Assembly: GCA_027451785.1 (NCBI GenBank)
Contig: DAIDIS010000054.1
Span: 1 to 12,707, forward strand
DNA length: 12,707 bases
Direction of reading: 5' to 3'
Source of the DNA: Acidimicrobiales bacterium
GTDB taxonomy: Bacteria; Actinomycetota; Acidimicrobiia; Acidimicrobiales; JAKAVM01
Shown here in pieces: positions 1 to 5,932 of this stretch. Positions within the stretch are counted from its first letter, which is position 1, and the number at the start of each line of letters is the position of its first letter. The position numbers and the translations under genes are program-made. Below the pieces are notes generated by a model. It saw only the letters and a list, made by a program, of their open reading frames with translations. It ran no database searches and had not been told where the DNA came from.

Positions 1-842
1 TCGTGAAGATTGCGAACCTGGTTGCTGACTTGTGGTTCGAGAGCTTCGACAGCCGGTTGCGCCATCGAACGCAGAGCATCGCTCCATACGCCGGTCGCGT
101 TGACGATTGAGCGGGCGCGTACGAGGGTCCTTCGAGGGGAACCGCCTGCGTCGGTGGTCAATACGTTCGCCCCGTCGACGAGACCGTCTTGCCCGAACGA
201 CAGGCTCTCAAGTTCGCAATAATTGACGGCGACCGCACGGTAGCCGAGCACTGCTGTCTTGAGTACGGTAAGTGTCAGCCTTGCGTCGTCCGCCTTCGCA
301 TCGAAATAGAGAAGGCTGTCGGCGAGTTTCGAGGTGTCCAAGGTCGGCATAAGATCTTCAATGTCGGCGACCTTGATGGTCCGGTGCCTTCTGCCCTTGT
401 TGAATCCTTTGGTCAGACTTGCGGCCAAGTCGTAGATCGTGAGAGCGCTCGAATACGCTTTGCGCCTTGCTTTGGCTGAAGCCGGGTTGTCGCCGAAGAT
501 AGGGATGAGGAAAGCCAGCGGTGTTACCAAGTGTGGTGCGTTAGCCAGCAGTCTTTGACGTTCGGTCAATCCCTCATGAACCAGTCGTAACTCCCAGTTC
601 TGGAGGTATCTGAGCCCACCATGGACAAGCTTTGACGATCTGGAGGAAGTCCCTTGTGCGAAGTCGCCCTTCTCGACCAGAGCGCACTTGAGCCCTCTGG
701 ACACGCCTTCAAGCAGGGTTCCCGCTCCGGTTATCCCACCTCCTACGACAAGGAGGTCGAAGCGCTCTTCGGCCAGCCGACCCAGTGCGTCGTTCCTATC
801 GAAACCAGCCGGCGAGACAGACGCGTGTTCTGGCCCGTTCAC
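1..842 (-). CDS. glpD: Aerobic (FAD-dependent) glycerol-3-phosphate dehydrogenase, N-terminal part, cut by window edge
   Basis: This enzyme oxidises sn-glycerol 3-phosphate to dihydroxyacetone phosphate and passes electrons through FAD to membrane quinone. Translating the minus strand gives 280 open codons running off the left edge; the family is normally about 500-580 residues, so roughly half is visible. Residues 29-41 read DLLVVGGGITGAG, the Rossmann FAD-binding GxGxxG motif. Residues 66-80 read SSRSSKLVHGGLRYL, the GlpD signature. A second conserved stretch, IVNATGVWSD, lies near the cut. The start is GTG at 842-840: an in-frame TAA lies 12 nt upstream and no earlier start is possible. 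No Shine-Dalgarno is visible, but TAAGCT (minus strand, 854-849) ends 6 nt before the GTG, as in leaderless genes. It is divergent from fur. Identity is very secure; only the exact mode of initiation is inferred. Confidence 0.95.
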   Translation of the reverse strand, partial: MNGPEHASVSPAGFDRNDALGRLAEERFDLLVVGGGITGAGTLLEGVSRGLKCALVEKGDFAQGTSSRSSKLVHGGLRYLQNWELRLVHEGLTERQRLLANAPHLVTPLAFLIPIFGDNPASAKARRKAYSSALTIYDLAASLTKGFNKGRRHRTIKVADIEDLMPTLDTSKLADSLLYFDAKADDARLTLTVLKTAVLGYRAVAVNYCELESLSFGQDGLVDGANVLTTDAGGSPRRTLVRARSIVNATGVWSDALRSMAQPAVEALEPQVSNQVRNLH

Positions 843-848
843 ATGACA

Positions 849-854
849 AGCTTA
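849..854 (-). promoter_or_regulatory. Candidate -10 box of a leaderless glpD transcript
   Basis: On the minus strand the hexamer TAAGCT fits TANNNT and ends 6 nt before the GTG start, so transcription would begin at or next to the start codon. No convincing -35 hexamer is visible 16-18 nt further upstream. Similar boxes at four other starts in the window make this more than a lone match, but it is inference. Confidence 0.35.
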
Positions 855-1009
855 CCGGCGACTACCCAGCGGGCCTGAGATTGCACATGAGGTGCACAAG
901 TGGACCGGTCCATTCGGAATTGTGCCCGCTTCGATTTATCGCCGTAGACCGCCTGCTACCTCCAACTATCTGAGCTGATCCGGGGTTCCCGGTGAGTGAG
1001 GTGAATATA

Positions 1010-1038
1010 TGTTTACCAACAATAATTGTTGGTAAACA
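1010..1038. promoter_or_regulatory. Fur/PerR-type operator, perfect 14-1-14 inverted repeat
   Basis: Two 14-bp arms (left arm TGTTTACCAACAAT) are exact reverse complements around a single A at 1024, with no mismatch. The core AAT-N-ATT and the odd-centre dyad match the architecture of PerR, Zur and Fur boxes (7-1-7 or 9-1-9). It sits 25 nt before the fur ATG, in an AT-rich island in otherwise GC-rich DNA, and overlaps the likely -35 region of fur (TTGTTG, 1026-1031). Autoregulation of fur is the natural reading. The glpD start is about 170 bp away on the other side, so control of glpD is less likely. Confidence 0.8.
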
Positions 1039-1049
1039 ATTATTTGTGG

Positions 1050-1055
1050 TAGCTT
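1050..1055 (+). promoter_or_regulatory. Candidate -10 box of fur
   Basis: TAGCTT fits TANNNT and ends 7 nt before the ATG at 1063. A possible -35, TTGTTG at 1026-1031, lies 18 nt upstream and is inside the operator, so a bound regulator would block polymerase. No ribosome binding site separates the box from the start, which suggests a leaderless or nearly leaderless message. Confidence 0.4.
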
Positions 1056-1062
1056 GGTGACA

Positions 1063-1485
1063 ATGAAGACAAGCGCTGAGCTCACTGAGACGTTCCGGAG
1101 ATCCGGTCGCAAGGTGACTCCCCAGCGCCAGTGCATCTTTCGGATCCTGGAGGGTAACGAGGCTCACCCAACTGCCGAGTCGGTATACGAGAAGGCCAGG
1201 GCTGAAATGGAGACGATCTCTCTGAAGACCGTCTACCAGATCCTTTACGAACTCGCTGATATGGGAGAAATCCAAACCTTGGACCTCGGTACGGGTTCTT
1301 CGAGGTTCGACCCCAACGTTTCCGCCCATCACCACCTCGTCTGTACATCGTGTGGGCAGGTGCGGGATTTGGCTGAATGGGTTGACCTACCGGTGCCTCC
1401 GGCATCTCTGACTCAGGGCTTCAGGGTTGGAAGGGCTGAGATCACGTTGAGGGGCCTTTGTGCAGACTGCGGGCCGAAGGCTTAG
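1063..1485 (+). CDS. Fur-family metal/peroxide-responsive transcriptional regulator (PerR/FurA-like)
   Basis: This is a DNA-binding repressor of the Fur superfamily, 140 residues, the usual length. The N-terminal winged helix includes the typical RKVTPQR stretch (residues 16-22) and the recognition region around ISLKTVYQIL. The dimerisation half carries HHHLVCTSCG (H89-H91, C94, C97) and a second pair CADC (C133, C136); the two CxxC pairs form the structural zinc site seen in PerR, FurA and many Fur proteins. Start choice: ATG 1063 is preferred; GTG 1057 and TTG 1054 are in frame and would add two or three residues. The next gene encodes a rubrerythrin, a classic peroxide-stress product, so a PerR/FurA role is more likely than pure iron or zinc uptake control, but the subtype cannot be settled from motifs alone. 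The perfect dyad just upstream implies autoregulation. Confidence 0.92.
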   Translation: MKTSAELTETFRRSGRKVTPQRQCIFRILEGNEAHPTAESVYEKARAEMETISLKTVYQILYELADMGEIQTLDLGTGSSRFDPNVSAHHHLVCTSCGQVRDLAEWVDLPVPPASLTQGFRVGRAEITLRGLCADCGPKA

Positions 1486-1550
1486 TGACTGAGACGCGCC
1501 GCGCCGACGGGTCCCGAGAGGCAAGCGCATCAATTGGATATAGATAAATG

Positions 1551-1558
1551 AGAAAGGA
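1551..1558 (+). promoter_or_regulatory. Shine-Dalgarno of the rubrerythrin gene
   Basis: AGAAAGGA lies 9 nt before the ATG at 1568 and fixes that start. The 82-bp gap after fur also contains the AT-rich stretch GGATATAGATAAAT (1536-1549), which could hold a separate promoter, but I find no second copy of the fur operator here. Confidence 0.55.
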
Positions 1559-1567
1559 ACAAGAAGA

Positions 1568-1987
1568 ATGCCGGATTTGAAGGGTTCCAAGACCGAGGAA
1601 AACCTGAAGGAAGGGTTCGCAGGCGAAAGCCAGGCCAACCGCCGCTATCTCTATTTTGCTCAGAAGGCCGACATCGAAGGTCATCCAGACGTTGCAGCGC
1701 TGTTTCGTTCGGTCGCAGAAGGTGAGACGGGGCACGCCTTCGGGCACTTTGACTTCCTTGCCACTGTGGGGGACCCGGTTACCGGCGTTCCAGTAGGACC
1801 GACCGTCGATAACCTTCGTTCAGCCATCGAGGGTGAGACCTATGAGTACACGGAGATGTACCCGGGGTTTGCCAAGACCGCAAGGGACGAGGGATTCGAC
1901 GACATTGCCCAGTGGTTCGAGACCTTGGCTCGGGCCGAAAAGAGCCATGCCGGGCGGTTCGCCCAAGGCTTGGCGTCAATCAGCTAG
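1568..1987 (+). CDS. Rubrerythrin-type diiron protein lacking the rubredoxin domain
   Basis: Rubrerythrins are ferritin-like diiron proteins that reduce hydrogen peroxide in the cytoplasm. This one is 139 residues: a four-helix bundle only, with no C-terminal rubredoxin domain and no cysteine at all, so it resembles sulerythrin/erythrin forms. Visible diiron ligand motifs are E20 (GESQANRRYL), E53-x-x-H56 (EGETGHA), E90-x-x-E93 (EGETYEY) and E124-x-x-H127 (AEKSHAG), the duplicated pattern expected of the family. Without its own FeS4 site it must receive electrons from a separate partner. It lies 82 nt after the Fur-family gene and 90 nt before a DUF3501 gene, both on the same strand. That context supports a peroxide-defence role under Fur/PerR control. 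The identity is secure; the physiological reductant is unknown. Confidence 0.93.
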   Translation: MPDLKGSKTEENLKEGFAGESQANRRYLYFAQKADIEGHPDVAALFRSVAEGETGHAFGHFDFLATVGDPVTGVPVGPTVDNLRSAIEGETYEYTEMYPGFAKTARDEGFDDIAQWFETLARAEKSHAGRFAQGLASIS

Positions 1988-2066
1988 CCGGAAGGGCACT
2001 ACCCGTAAGGGAGTACCGCTCTCGGCTTGAAACACAATGCCCGGCATAGACCGGAAACTTGGGGGT

Positions 2067-2072
2067 AGGTGG
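2067..2072 (+). promoter_or_regulatory. Ribosome binding site deciding the DUF3501 start
   Basis: AGGTGG lies 5 nt before ATG 2078 and favours that codon over the in-frame GTG at 2069, which would put the start inside the site. Confidence 0.45.
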
Positions 2073-2077
2073 CAACA

Positions 2078-2698
2078 ATGAAGCTCCTCATCGACGACAT
2101 AGTGGACCTTCGCGCTTACGAGCGTGAGCGCGAAGAGTTCCAATCCCGGATCCTTGCCATGCGCAAGCTAAGGCGGTTGGAACTCGGCCCCGTCTTGAGC
2201 GTGAACTTCGAGAACAGAGATACGGTCAGGTTCCAGATTCAAGAGATGGCTCGCGTTGAGCGAATAGTGTCGGACAGCCGTATTCAAGAGGAGCTTGACG
2301 CGTACAACCCGCTCATACCCGGAAAGGGCGAGTTATCGGCGACTCTGTTTATCGAGCTGACCTCGGAGGAAACCATGCATGAATGGCTTCCTAAGCTCGT
2401 GGGTATTGAGAAGGCGATAGAGATTGTCATTCGTCCAAGGAGGGGAGGTCCGAACGCCACAGAGAGCGATAATGAAATATCGATTCTCTGTCAGGTTGAG
2501 GAGTCTCATGAGGAGAGCCTTACCAGGCAGGAGATTACGTCCTCTGTGCATTACATAAGATTCGTACTCGGCAGCGAGCAGGTGGACTCAATGGCTGAGG
2601 CGAGTGTGCTCTTGCGATCCGTTCACCCCAACTACCGGTATGAGTCGGAGTTGAGCGAGCAATTGAAGGAGACTCTCGCTTACGAGCTGAGGGATTAA
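2078..2698 (+). CDS. DUF3501 family protein, associated with rubrerythrin
   Basis: This 206-residue protein has no known biochemical activity. Recognisable family sequence is DIVDLRAYEREREEF near the N terminus, then FENRDTVRFQIQEMARVERI (about residues 45-65), YNPLIPGKGELSATLFIEL (about 90-108) and a C-terminal HYIRFVLG with a following HPNYR; these match my memory of DUF3501 proteins almost word for word. No signal peptide, membrane segment or metal-binding cysteine cluster is present, so it is probably a soluble cytoplasmic protein. In proteobacteria DUF3501 genes commonly follow a rubrerythrin gene and a GlpC-like Fe-S protein gene; here the Fe-S gene is absent between them. An acidic stretch (about 130-155) separates the two conserved halves. 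Family membership is confident; function is open, presumably tied to rubrerythrin or oxidative stress. Confidence 0.85.
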   Translation: MKLLIDDIVDLRAYEREREEFQSRILAMRKLRRLELGPVLSVNFENRDTVRFQIQEMARVERIVSDSRIQEELDAYNPLIPGKGELSATLFIELTSEETMHEWLPKLVGIEKAIEIVIRPRRGGPNATESDNEISILCQVEESHEESLTRQEITSSVHYIRFVLGSEQVDSMAEASVLLRSVHPNYRYESELSEQLKETLAYELRD

Positions 2699-2739
2699 GC
2701 CCGGCTCCGGTTCGGCTCAAACCCGGCGAGGGCGAGGCA

Positions 2740-2752
2740 TATTTCCGAAATA
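2740..2752. promoter_or_regulatory. 13-bp palindrome upstream of the whiB promoter
   Basis: TATTTCCGAAATA is a perfect 6-1-6 dyad ending 10 bp before the candidate -35 of whiB. Position and symmetry suit an operator or activator site. No protein can be named from the sequence. Confidence 0.4.
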
Positions 2753-2762
2753 CTGCTAGGAA

Positions 2763-2792
2763 TTGTCGAGGCGAAGGCGGGAAGTATAGCAT
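2763..2792 (+). promoter_or_regulatory. Candidate promoter of whiB
   Basis: TTGTCG (2763-2768), a 16-bp spacer, and TATAGC (2785-2790) form a reasonable vegetative-type promoter; the overlapping TAGCAT (2787-2792) also fits TANNNT with an 18-bp spacer. Transcription would start near 2798, leaving an unusually long 5' leader of about 70-75 nt before the whiB ATG. Confidence 0.4.
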
Positions 2793-2871
2793 GAAAGACG
2801 CGGAATAAGGTGTGGCATTTGCGTGTTGTACCTGTCCGAGACAGCAATTCGATTGAGGATGTGATTTTTCA

Positions 2872-3102
2872 ATGAACCAGTCCTGGCGGCAGAGGTCAGC
2901 CTGCCAGGGGCTAGACCCTGATGTCTTCTTCCCCTTAACAGAGGAAGACGCACGACAGGCGAAAGCAATCTGCGCAACGTGCCCCGTAAGGGAAGCGTGC
3001 TTGGAGTATGCCCTGGCTAATCGTGAGCAAGATGGCGTGTGGGGTGGTGCGACGGCTAAAGAGCGCCGTCGTATTCTTCGACAACGCCGCAAAACCGCAT
3101 AG
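2872..3102 (+). CDS. WhiB-family [4Fe-4S] transcriptional regulator
   Basis: WhiB proteins are small iron-sulfur proteins that bind the sigma-70 C-terminal domain and act as redox- or nitric-oxide-sensitive regulators in Actinomycetota. This one has 76 residues, near the short end of the family (WhiB1 size). All four cluster ligands are visible: C11, C34, C37 and C43 in the pattern C-x22-C-x2-C-x5-C, followed by the GVWGG turn (residues 55-59) and a basic C-terminal tail (RRRILRQRRK) typical of the DNA-contacting end. The ATG at 2872 is preceded by a GAGGA stretch about 12 nt away, a wide spacing. The paralogue (WhiB1, WhiB2/WhmD and so on) cannot be assigned from these motifs. It stands alone between its own candidate promoter and a 3' hairpin. 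Being next to the Fur/rubrerythrin block may be coincidence or a wider redox theme. Confidence 0.95.
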   Translation: MNQSWRQRSACQGLDPDVFFPLTEEDARQAKAICATCPVREACLEYALANREQDGVWGGATAKERRRILRQRRKTA

Positions 3103-3116
3103 CCGTTCAAAACGGC
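3102..3116 (+). terminator. Short hairpin at the 3' end of whiB
   Basis: GCCGTT-CAA-AACGGC can form a 6-bp stem with a 3-nt loop, beginning on the last base of the whiB stop codon. There is no following T-run, so if it ends transcription it is not a canonical intrinsic terminator; it may instead protect the 3' end. Confidence 0.35.
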
Positions 3117-3201
3117 GTGGCACCGAATGCCGACTTGAGAGGCAGGGTTGGCCTGAATCTCGGTAGGTACTGAGAGCAGGCAGCAACTAGCCTTCAGTGA
3201 C

Positions 3202-4404
3202 ATGGACTTTGAGCTCTCCGACGAGCATGCCGCGCTCGTCCAAACCGTCCGCAAGATCGCCCAGGAAAAGGTCCGTCCCAGGGCCAGGGAGATCGACGAG
3301 ACCGGCGAGTACCCACAGGACATCTTCGAAGTGCTGCGCGACGCAGGCTTGCTTGGACTCTGCCTGCCTACGGAGCTGGGTGGGTCGGCAGCCGGCATAC
3401 TCGGGCTTACTCTCGCCATCGAAGAAGTCGCCAAGTACTCGAACACTGTGGCTTTGATGCTGTTGCTGACAAGGCTGCCCACCGGGCCGGTTCTTATCGC
3501 AGGCGACGAGTCCCAGAAGCAGAAGTACTTGAGTGGAGTTGCCGATGGCTCATTGAGGGCTGCCTTCGGCCTTTCGGAGCCGCAGGCCGGAAGCGATGTG
3601 ATGGGGATGCGCACCAAGGCCGAACTTGACCCTGCGGGCGACGGAGGATGGATCCTCAACGGGGTCAAGTGCTGGATGTCGGGAGTTGCCCAGGCTGACT
3701 GGTATTGCATTTTTGCTAAAACTCCACCTCCGAACGATTTGGGTGAACCGGTCGACGTGACTTCGCGAGCCCACAACTCGATAACCGCCTTCATTGTCGA
3801 ACGATCCTGGGAGGGGGTGGAAGTCGGGTCGCTTGACAGGAAGATGGGAGTGAGGGGGGTCGACACTGGTGAGCTGATCTTGAACAACGTCCGAGTCCCA
3901 GCCGAGAACGTTGTCGGTGGTGTAGGTGGGTTCAGGCTCGCGATGCTCGGGCTCAACTCCATGCGGCCCATAGTTGCCGCTCGTGGTATCGGCCTTGCCG
4001 AAGGAGCCCTCATGTATGCGACCGAATACGTGAAGGAGAGAGAAGCATTCTCCAAGCCCGTTTCCTCGTTCCAGGGAATCCAGTGGGAGATCGCGAAGCT
4101 CGCAACCGAAATTGAGGCCGCGAGGCTCCTGACCTATAGGTCGGCCATCCTTGCAGACGAAGGAAAATTCACCAAGGAGTGGGTGCCTTACTTGTCGATG
4201 GCCAAATACTACGCAACTGAGCTCGCGGTAAGGGCCTCTGGTATGGCCGTTCAACTCATGGGAGCCGCCGGGTACATGAAGGATCACTTGACCGAGCTTT
4301 TCTACAGGGACGCACGTCAGCTCACCATCGTCGAGGGAACGACCCAGGTGCAGTTGGGCCTTATCGGCCGTGGAGTCCTCGACAAGGATCTATGGTGGGA
4401 TTGA
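3202..4404 (+). CDS. Acyl-CoA dehydrogenase
   Basis: This FAD flavoenzyme introduces the alpha-beta double bond into an acyl-CoA thioester and passes electrons to electron-transfer flavoprotein. It has 400 residues, the normal size. The N-terminal helical domain is followed by the flavin-binding strand region AFGLSEPQAGSD (A121-D132) and WILNGVKCWMSG. The C-terminal helical domain holds YVKEREAF and the end motif IVEGTTQVQ, in which E378 aligns with the catalytic base of short- and medium-chain enzymes. The chain-length specificity cannot be read from the sequence. The ATG at 3202 has no good Shine-Dalgarno. Its stop codon TGA shares its last base with the preferred trpD start, so the two genes are probably co-transcribed, although no metabolic link to tryptophan synthesis is evident. 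Confidence 0.93.
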   Translation: MDFELSDEHAALVQTVRKIAQEKVRPRAREIDETGEYPQDIFEVLRDAGLLGLCLPTELGGSAAGILGLTLAIEEVAKYSNTVALMLLLTRLPTGPVLIAGDESQKQKYLSGVADGSLRAAFGLSEPQAGSDVMGMRTKAELDPAGDGGWILNGVKCWMSGVAQADWYCIFAKTPPPNDLGEPVDVTSRAHNSITAFIVERSWEGVEVGSLDRKMGVRGVDTGELILNNVRVPAENVVGGVGGFRLAMLGLNSMRPIVAARGIGLAEGALMYATEYVKEREAFSKPVSSFQGIQWEIAKLATEIEAARLLTYRSAILADEGKFTKEWVPYLSMAKYYATELAVRASGMAVQLMGAAGYMKDHLTELFYRDARQLTIVEGTTQVQLGLIGRGVLDKDLWWD

Positions 4405-5510
4405 TGGGTAAGCCCGGTTCAGACTCCCCAACCGGTATCGAGGATGTTGGCGGTTGGTCAAAAATCCTCCAGAAGCTCGTTGCGGGAGACCAGCTCGGAA
4501 ACGGCGAAGCTGCTGGAGCCATGGGGTCGATCCTGAAGGGTGAGGCCACCCACGCCCAAGTCGCAGCCTTCTTAACCGCCCTCAAAGTGAAGGGCGAAAC
4601 CATCGAGGAAATCCGGGAGCTGGTTGCGACGATGCTTGCTTTTGCGGAGCCGCTGACTTTCGACGAGCCCGTCATCGACACGTGCGGAACGGGTGGAGAC
4701 GGGATCGGAACCATCAATGTCTCCACTGTCGCGGCCTTCATAGTCGCAGGTGCGGGGGGAAAAGTTGTGAAGCATGGAAATCGGGCACAGTCGTCCAGGG
4801 TGGGGTCGGCGGATCTCTTGGAGGCAATGGGGGTCGTCATTGACTTGGGTCCCCAAGGAGTACGTGAATGTGCCGACAAGGCCGGGATTGGCTTTTGCCT
4901 TGCGCCCCGCTTCCACCCTTCGATGAAGCACGTAGGGCCGGTGCGCAGGGAGTTGGGTTTTCCGACGATCTTCAACTTCCTTGGCCCACTCGCTCACCCT
5001 TCTCGGGCACCTTTTCGCACGATTGGAGTCTCCAACCCGGAAATGGCCCACAAAATCGCCCACGTACTGCCGTCCACGGGAATTATCAGGGCGGCGGTGG
5101 TATTTGGTGACGATGGAATGGACGAGGTGACGACCACGGCACCTTCGACACTCCTCATGGTCTCTACCGGGGCATCCAGCTCGGGAGGTCGAGCCTCCTC
5201 CGGTCATGTCACCGAAACCAGAATCGACCCCGAGGAATTGGGAATCCCGAGAGCGAAGGTGAGTGAACTGTTAGGCGGGGGGATCGAGGAAAACCTGAGC
5301 GCAGCGCACTCGGTGCTTGGCTCTGCCGCCGGACCATTGCGTGACATTTGTGTGGTGAATGCAGCGCTATCGCTGGTGGTTAGCGGCATCGCTGAGGACC
5401 TGAAGGACGGGATCTCCAGAGCCGAAGAGTCATTGGATAGTGGCTCGGCCAAGGCGGCCATGGACAGACTTGTGGCGGTTTCCAACGAAGCCGGACGAGC
5501 CGGTCTCTAG
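4404..5510 (+). CDS. trpD: Anthranilate phosphoribosyltransferase
   Basis: The enzyme joins anthranilate to phosphoribosyl pyrophosphate, the second committed step of tryptophan biosynthesis. The 368-residue product shows the PRPP-binding GTGGD loop (residues 95-99), the KHGNR motif (K123-R127), FHPSMKHVGPVRRELG and FNFLGPL, all diagnostic. The family is usually 330-350 residues; part of the excess is a Ser/Gly-rich insert (GASSSGGRASSGH) just before the last conserved block, and part an N-terminal extension. Start: ATG 4404 overlaps the upstream TGA as TGATG and has GTGGGA (4395-4400) 3 nt before it; ATG 4392 in the same frame would add four residues and is the alternative. The residue after KHGNRA is Q where I remember A or S in most homologues. 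No other trp genes are in the window. Confidence 0.96.
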   Translation: MGKPGSDSPTGIEDVGGWSKILQKLVAGDQLGNGEAAGAMGSILKGEATHAQVAAFLTALKVKGETIEEIRELVATMLAFAEPLTFDEPVIDTCGTGGDGIGTINVSTVAAFIVAGAGGKVVKHGNRAQSSRVGSADLLEAMGVVIDLGPQGVRECADKAGIGFCLAPRFHPSMKHVGPVRRELGFPTIFNFLGPLAHPSRAPFRTIGVSNPEMAHKIAHVLPSTGIIRAAVVFGDDGMDEVTTTAPSTLLMVSTGASSSGGRASSGHVTETRIDPEELGIPRAKVSELLGGGIEENLSAAHSVLGSAAGPLRDICVVNAALSLVVSGIAEDLKDGISRAEESLDSGSAKAAMDRLVAVSNEAGRAGL

Positions 5511-5532
5511 CATTCTAGGGACTTTGCTTCAC

Positions 5533-5572
5533 CCTTCCGGAGGGTTCATCGACCTTCCGGAGGGCGCATCGA
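5533..5572. repeat. Two tandem 20-bp repeats after trpD
   Basis: The unit CCTTCCGGAGGGTTCATCGA occurs at 5533-5552 and again directly at 5553-5572, the copies differing only at positions 13-14 (TT against CG). Each unit has a small self-complementary core around TCCGGA. The first copy can extend to a 5-bp ACCCT/AGGGT stem with a 5-nt loop. It lies 22 bp after the trpD stop. It may act in mRNA 3' end formation or be a minimal slippage repeat. Confidence 0.8.
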
Positions 5573-5674
5573 GTTCGTAGGCGGACCTGGGCCGCGCTCC
5601 TACTGGTCTGGCATTTACGATAAGGCGTTGCTTGTCAAATCAGGTCCACTGGCAGAGTACCTAGGAATAGCGGT

Positions 5675-5680
5675 TAATAT
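5675..5680 (+). promoter_or_regulatory. Candidate -10 box of a leaderless zinc-ribbon gene transcript
   Basis: TAATAT fits TANNNT and ends 6 nt before the ATG at 5687. The intervening CTGAGG resembles a Shine-Dalgarno but is only 0-1 nt from the start, too close for normal use. No good -35 is visible at 16-18 nt. Confidence 0.4.
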
Positions 5681-5686
5681 CTGAGG

Positions 5687-5932
5687 ATGAGTGCGACTCG
5701 CTATCGGTGTACTGCTTGCGGCAACCTCACCCGGTTTGACGTTACGGTAACCAGGCAGACGAAGGCTTACTATCACTACAGCGTCGGAGGCGACTTGAGT
5801 GTCGAGGAGCCCGAGGTTCTTAGCGAGACGGTTGACGCGATCGTTTGCCGTTGGTGTGGCCATGGAAACAACGTCGAAGAATTGGCGGAAGTCAACGAAT
5901 CCGAAGTTGGCGTTGAGACAGCCACGGGCTGA
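5687..5932 (+). CDS. Conserved actinobacterial zinc-ribbon protein, function unknown
   Basis: This 81-residue protein carries two CxxC knuckles, CTAC (C8, C11) near the N terminus and CRWC (C54, C57) about 42 residues later, which together form a four-cysteine zinc ribbon. The text between them (YHYSVGGDLSVEEPEVL) is the type I recall in short, uncharacterised actinobacterial proteins annotated only as hypothetical. The C terminus is acidic. It may bind nucleic acid or act as a small zinc scaffold, but nothing in the sequence decides this. The preferred queG start lies inside its last 71 nt, in another frame, so the two are probably expressed together. Confidence 0.82.
   Translation: MSATRYRCTACGNLTRFDVTVTRQTKAYYHYSVGGDLSVEEPEVLSETVDAIVCRWCGHGNNVEELAEVNESEVGVETATG

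Noticed and set aside
189..479. Plus-strand open frames over the first 900 bp
   Set aside because: They are shadows of glpD on the minus strand, which shows full FAD-binding and signature motifs.
1034..1048. Possible second, degenerate Fur-type box directly after the perfect one
   Set aside because: Centre T at 1041 with AAT/ATT core, but only 4 of 7 arm positions match; not enough beyond AT-richness.
862..1335. Minus-strand open frame of 157 codons antisense to the Fur gene
   Set aside because: It crosses the operator and the Fur coding region, has no family features, and the Fur reading is unambiguous.
2535..4055. Minus-strand open frame of 506 codons across whiB and the acyl-CoA dehydrogenase
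   Set aside because: It is antisense to two genes with unmistakable motifs, is extremely Ser/Pro-rich as expected from reading GC-biased codons backwards, and shows no domain.
3550..4287. Minus-strand open frame of 245 codons inside the acyl-CoA dehydrogenase
   Set aside because: Antisense shadow with no recognisable motif or ribosome site.
5583..5647. GGACCTG and CAGGTCC inverted repeat between trpD and the zinc-ribbon gene
   Set aside because: Arms of 7 bp with a loop of about 50 nt; no supporting structure, and no tRNA or riboswitch pattern in the gap.
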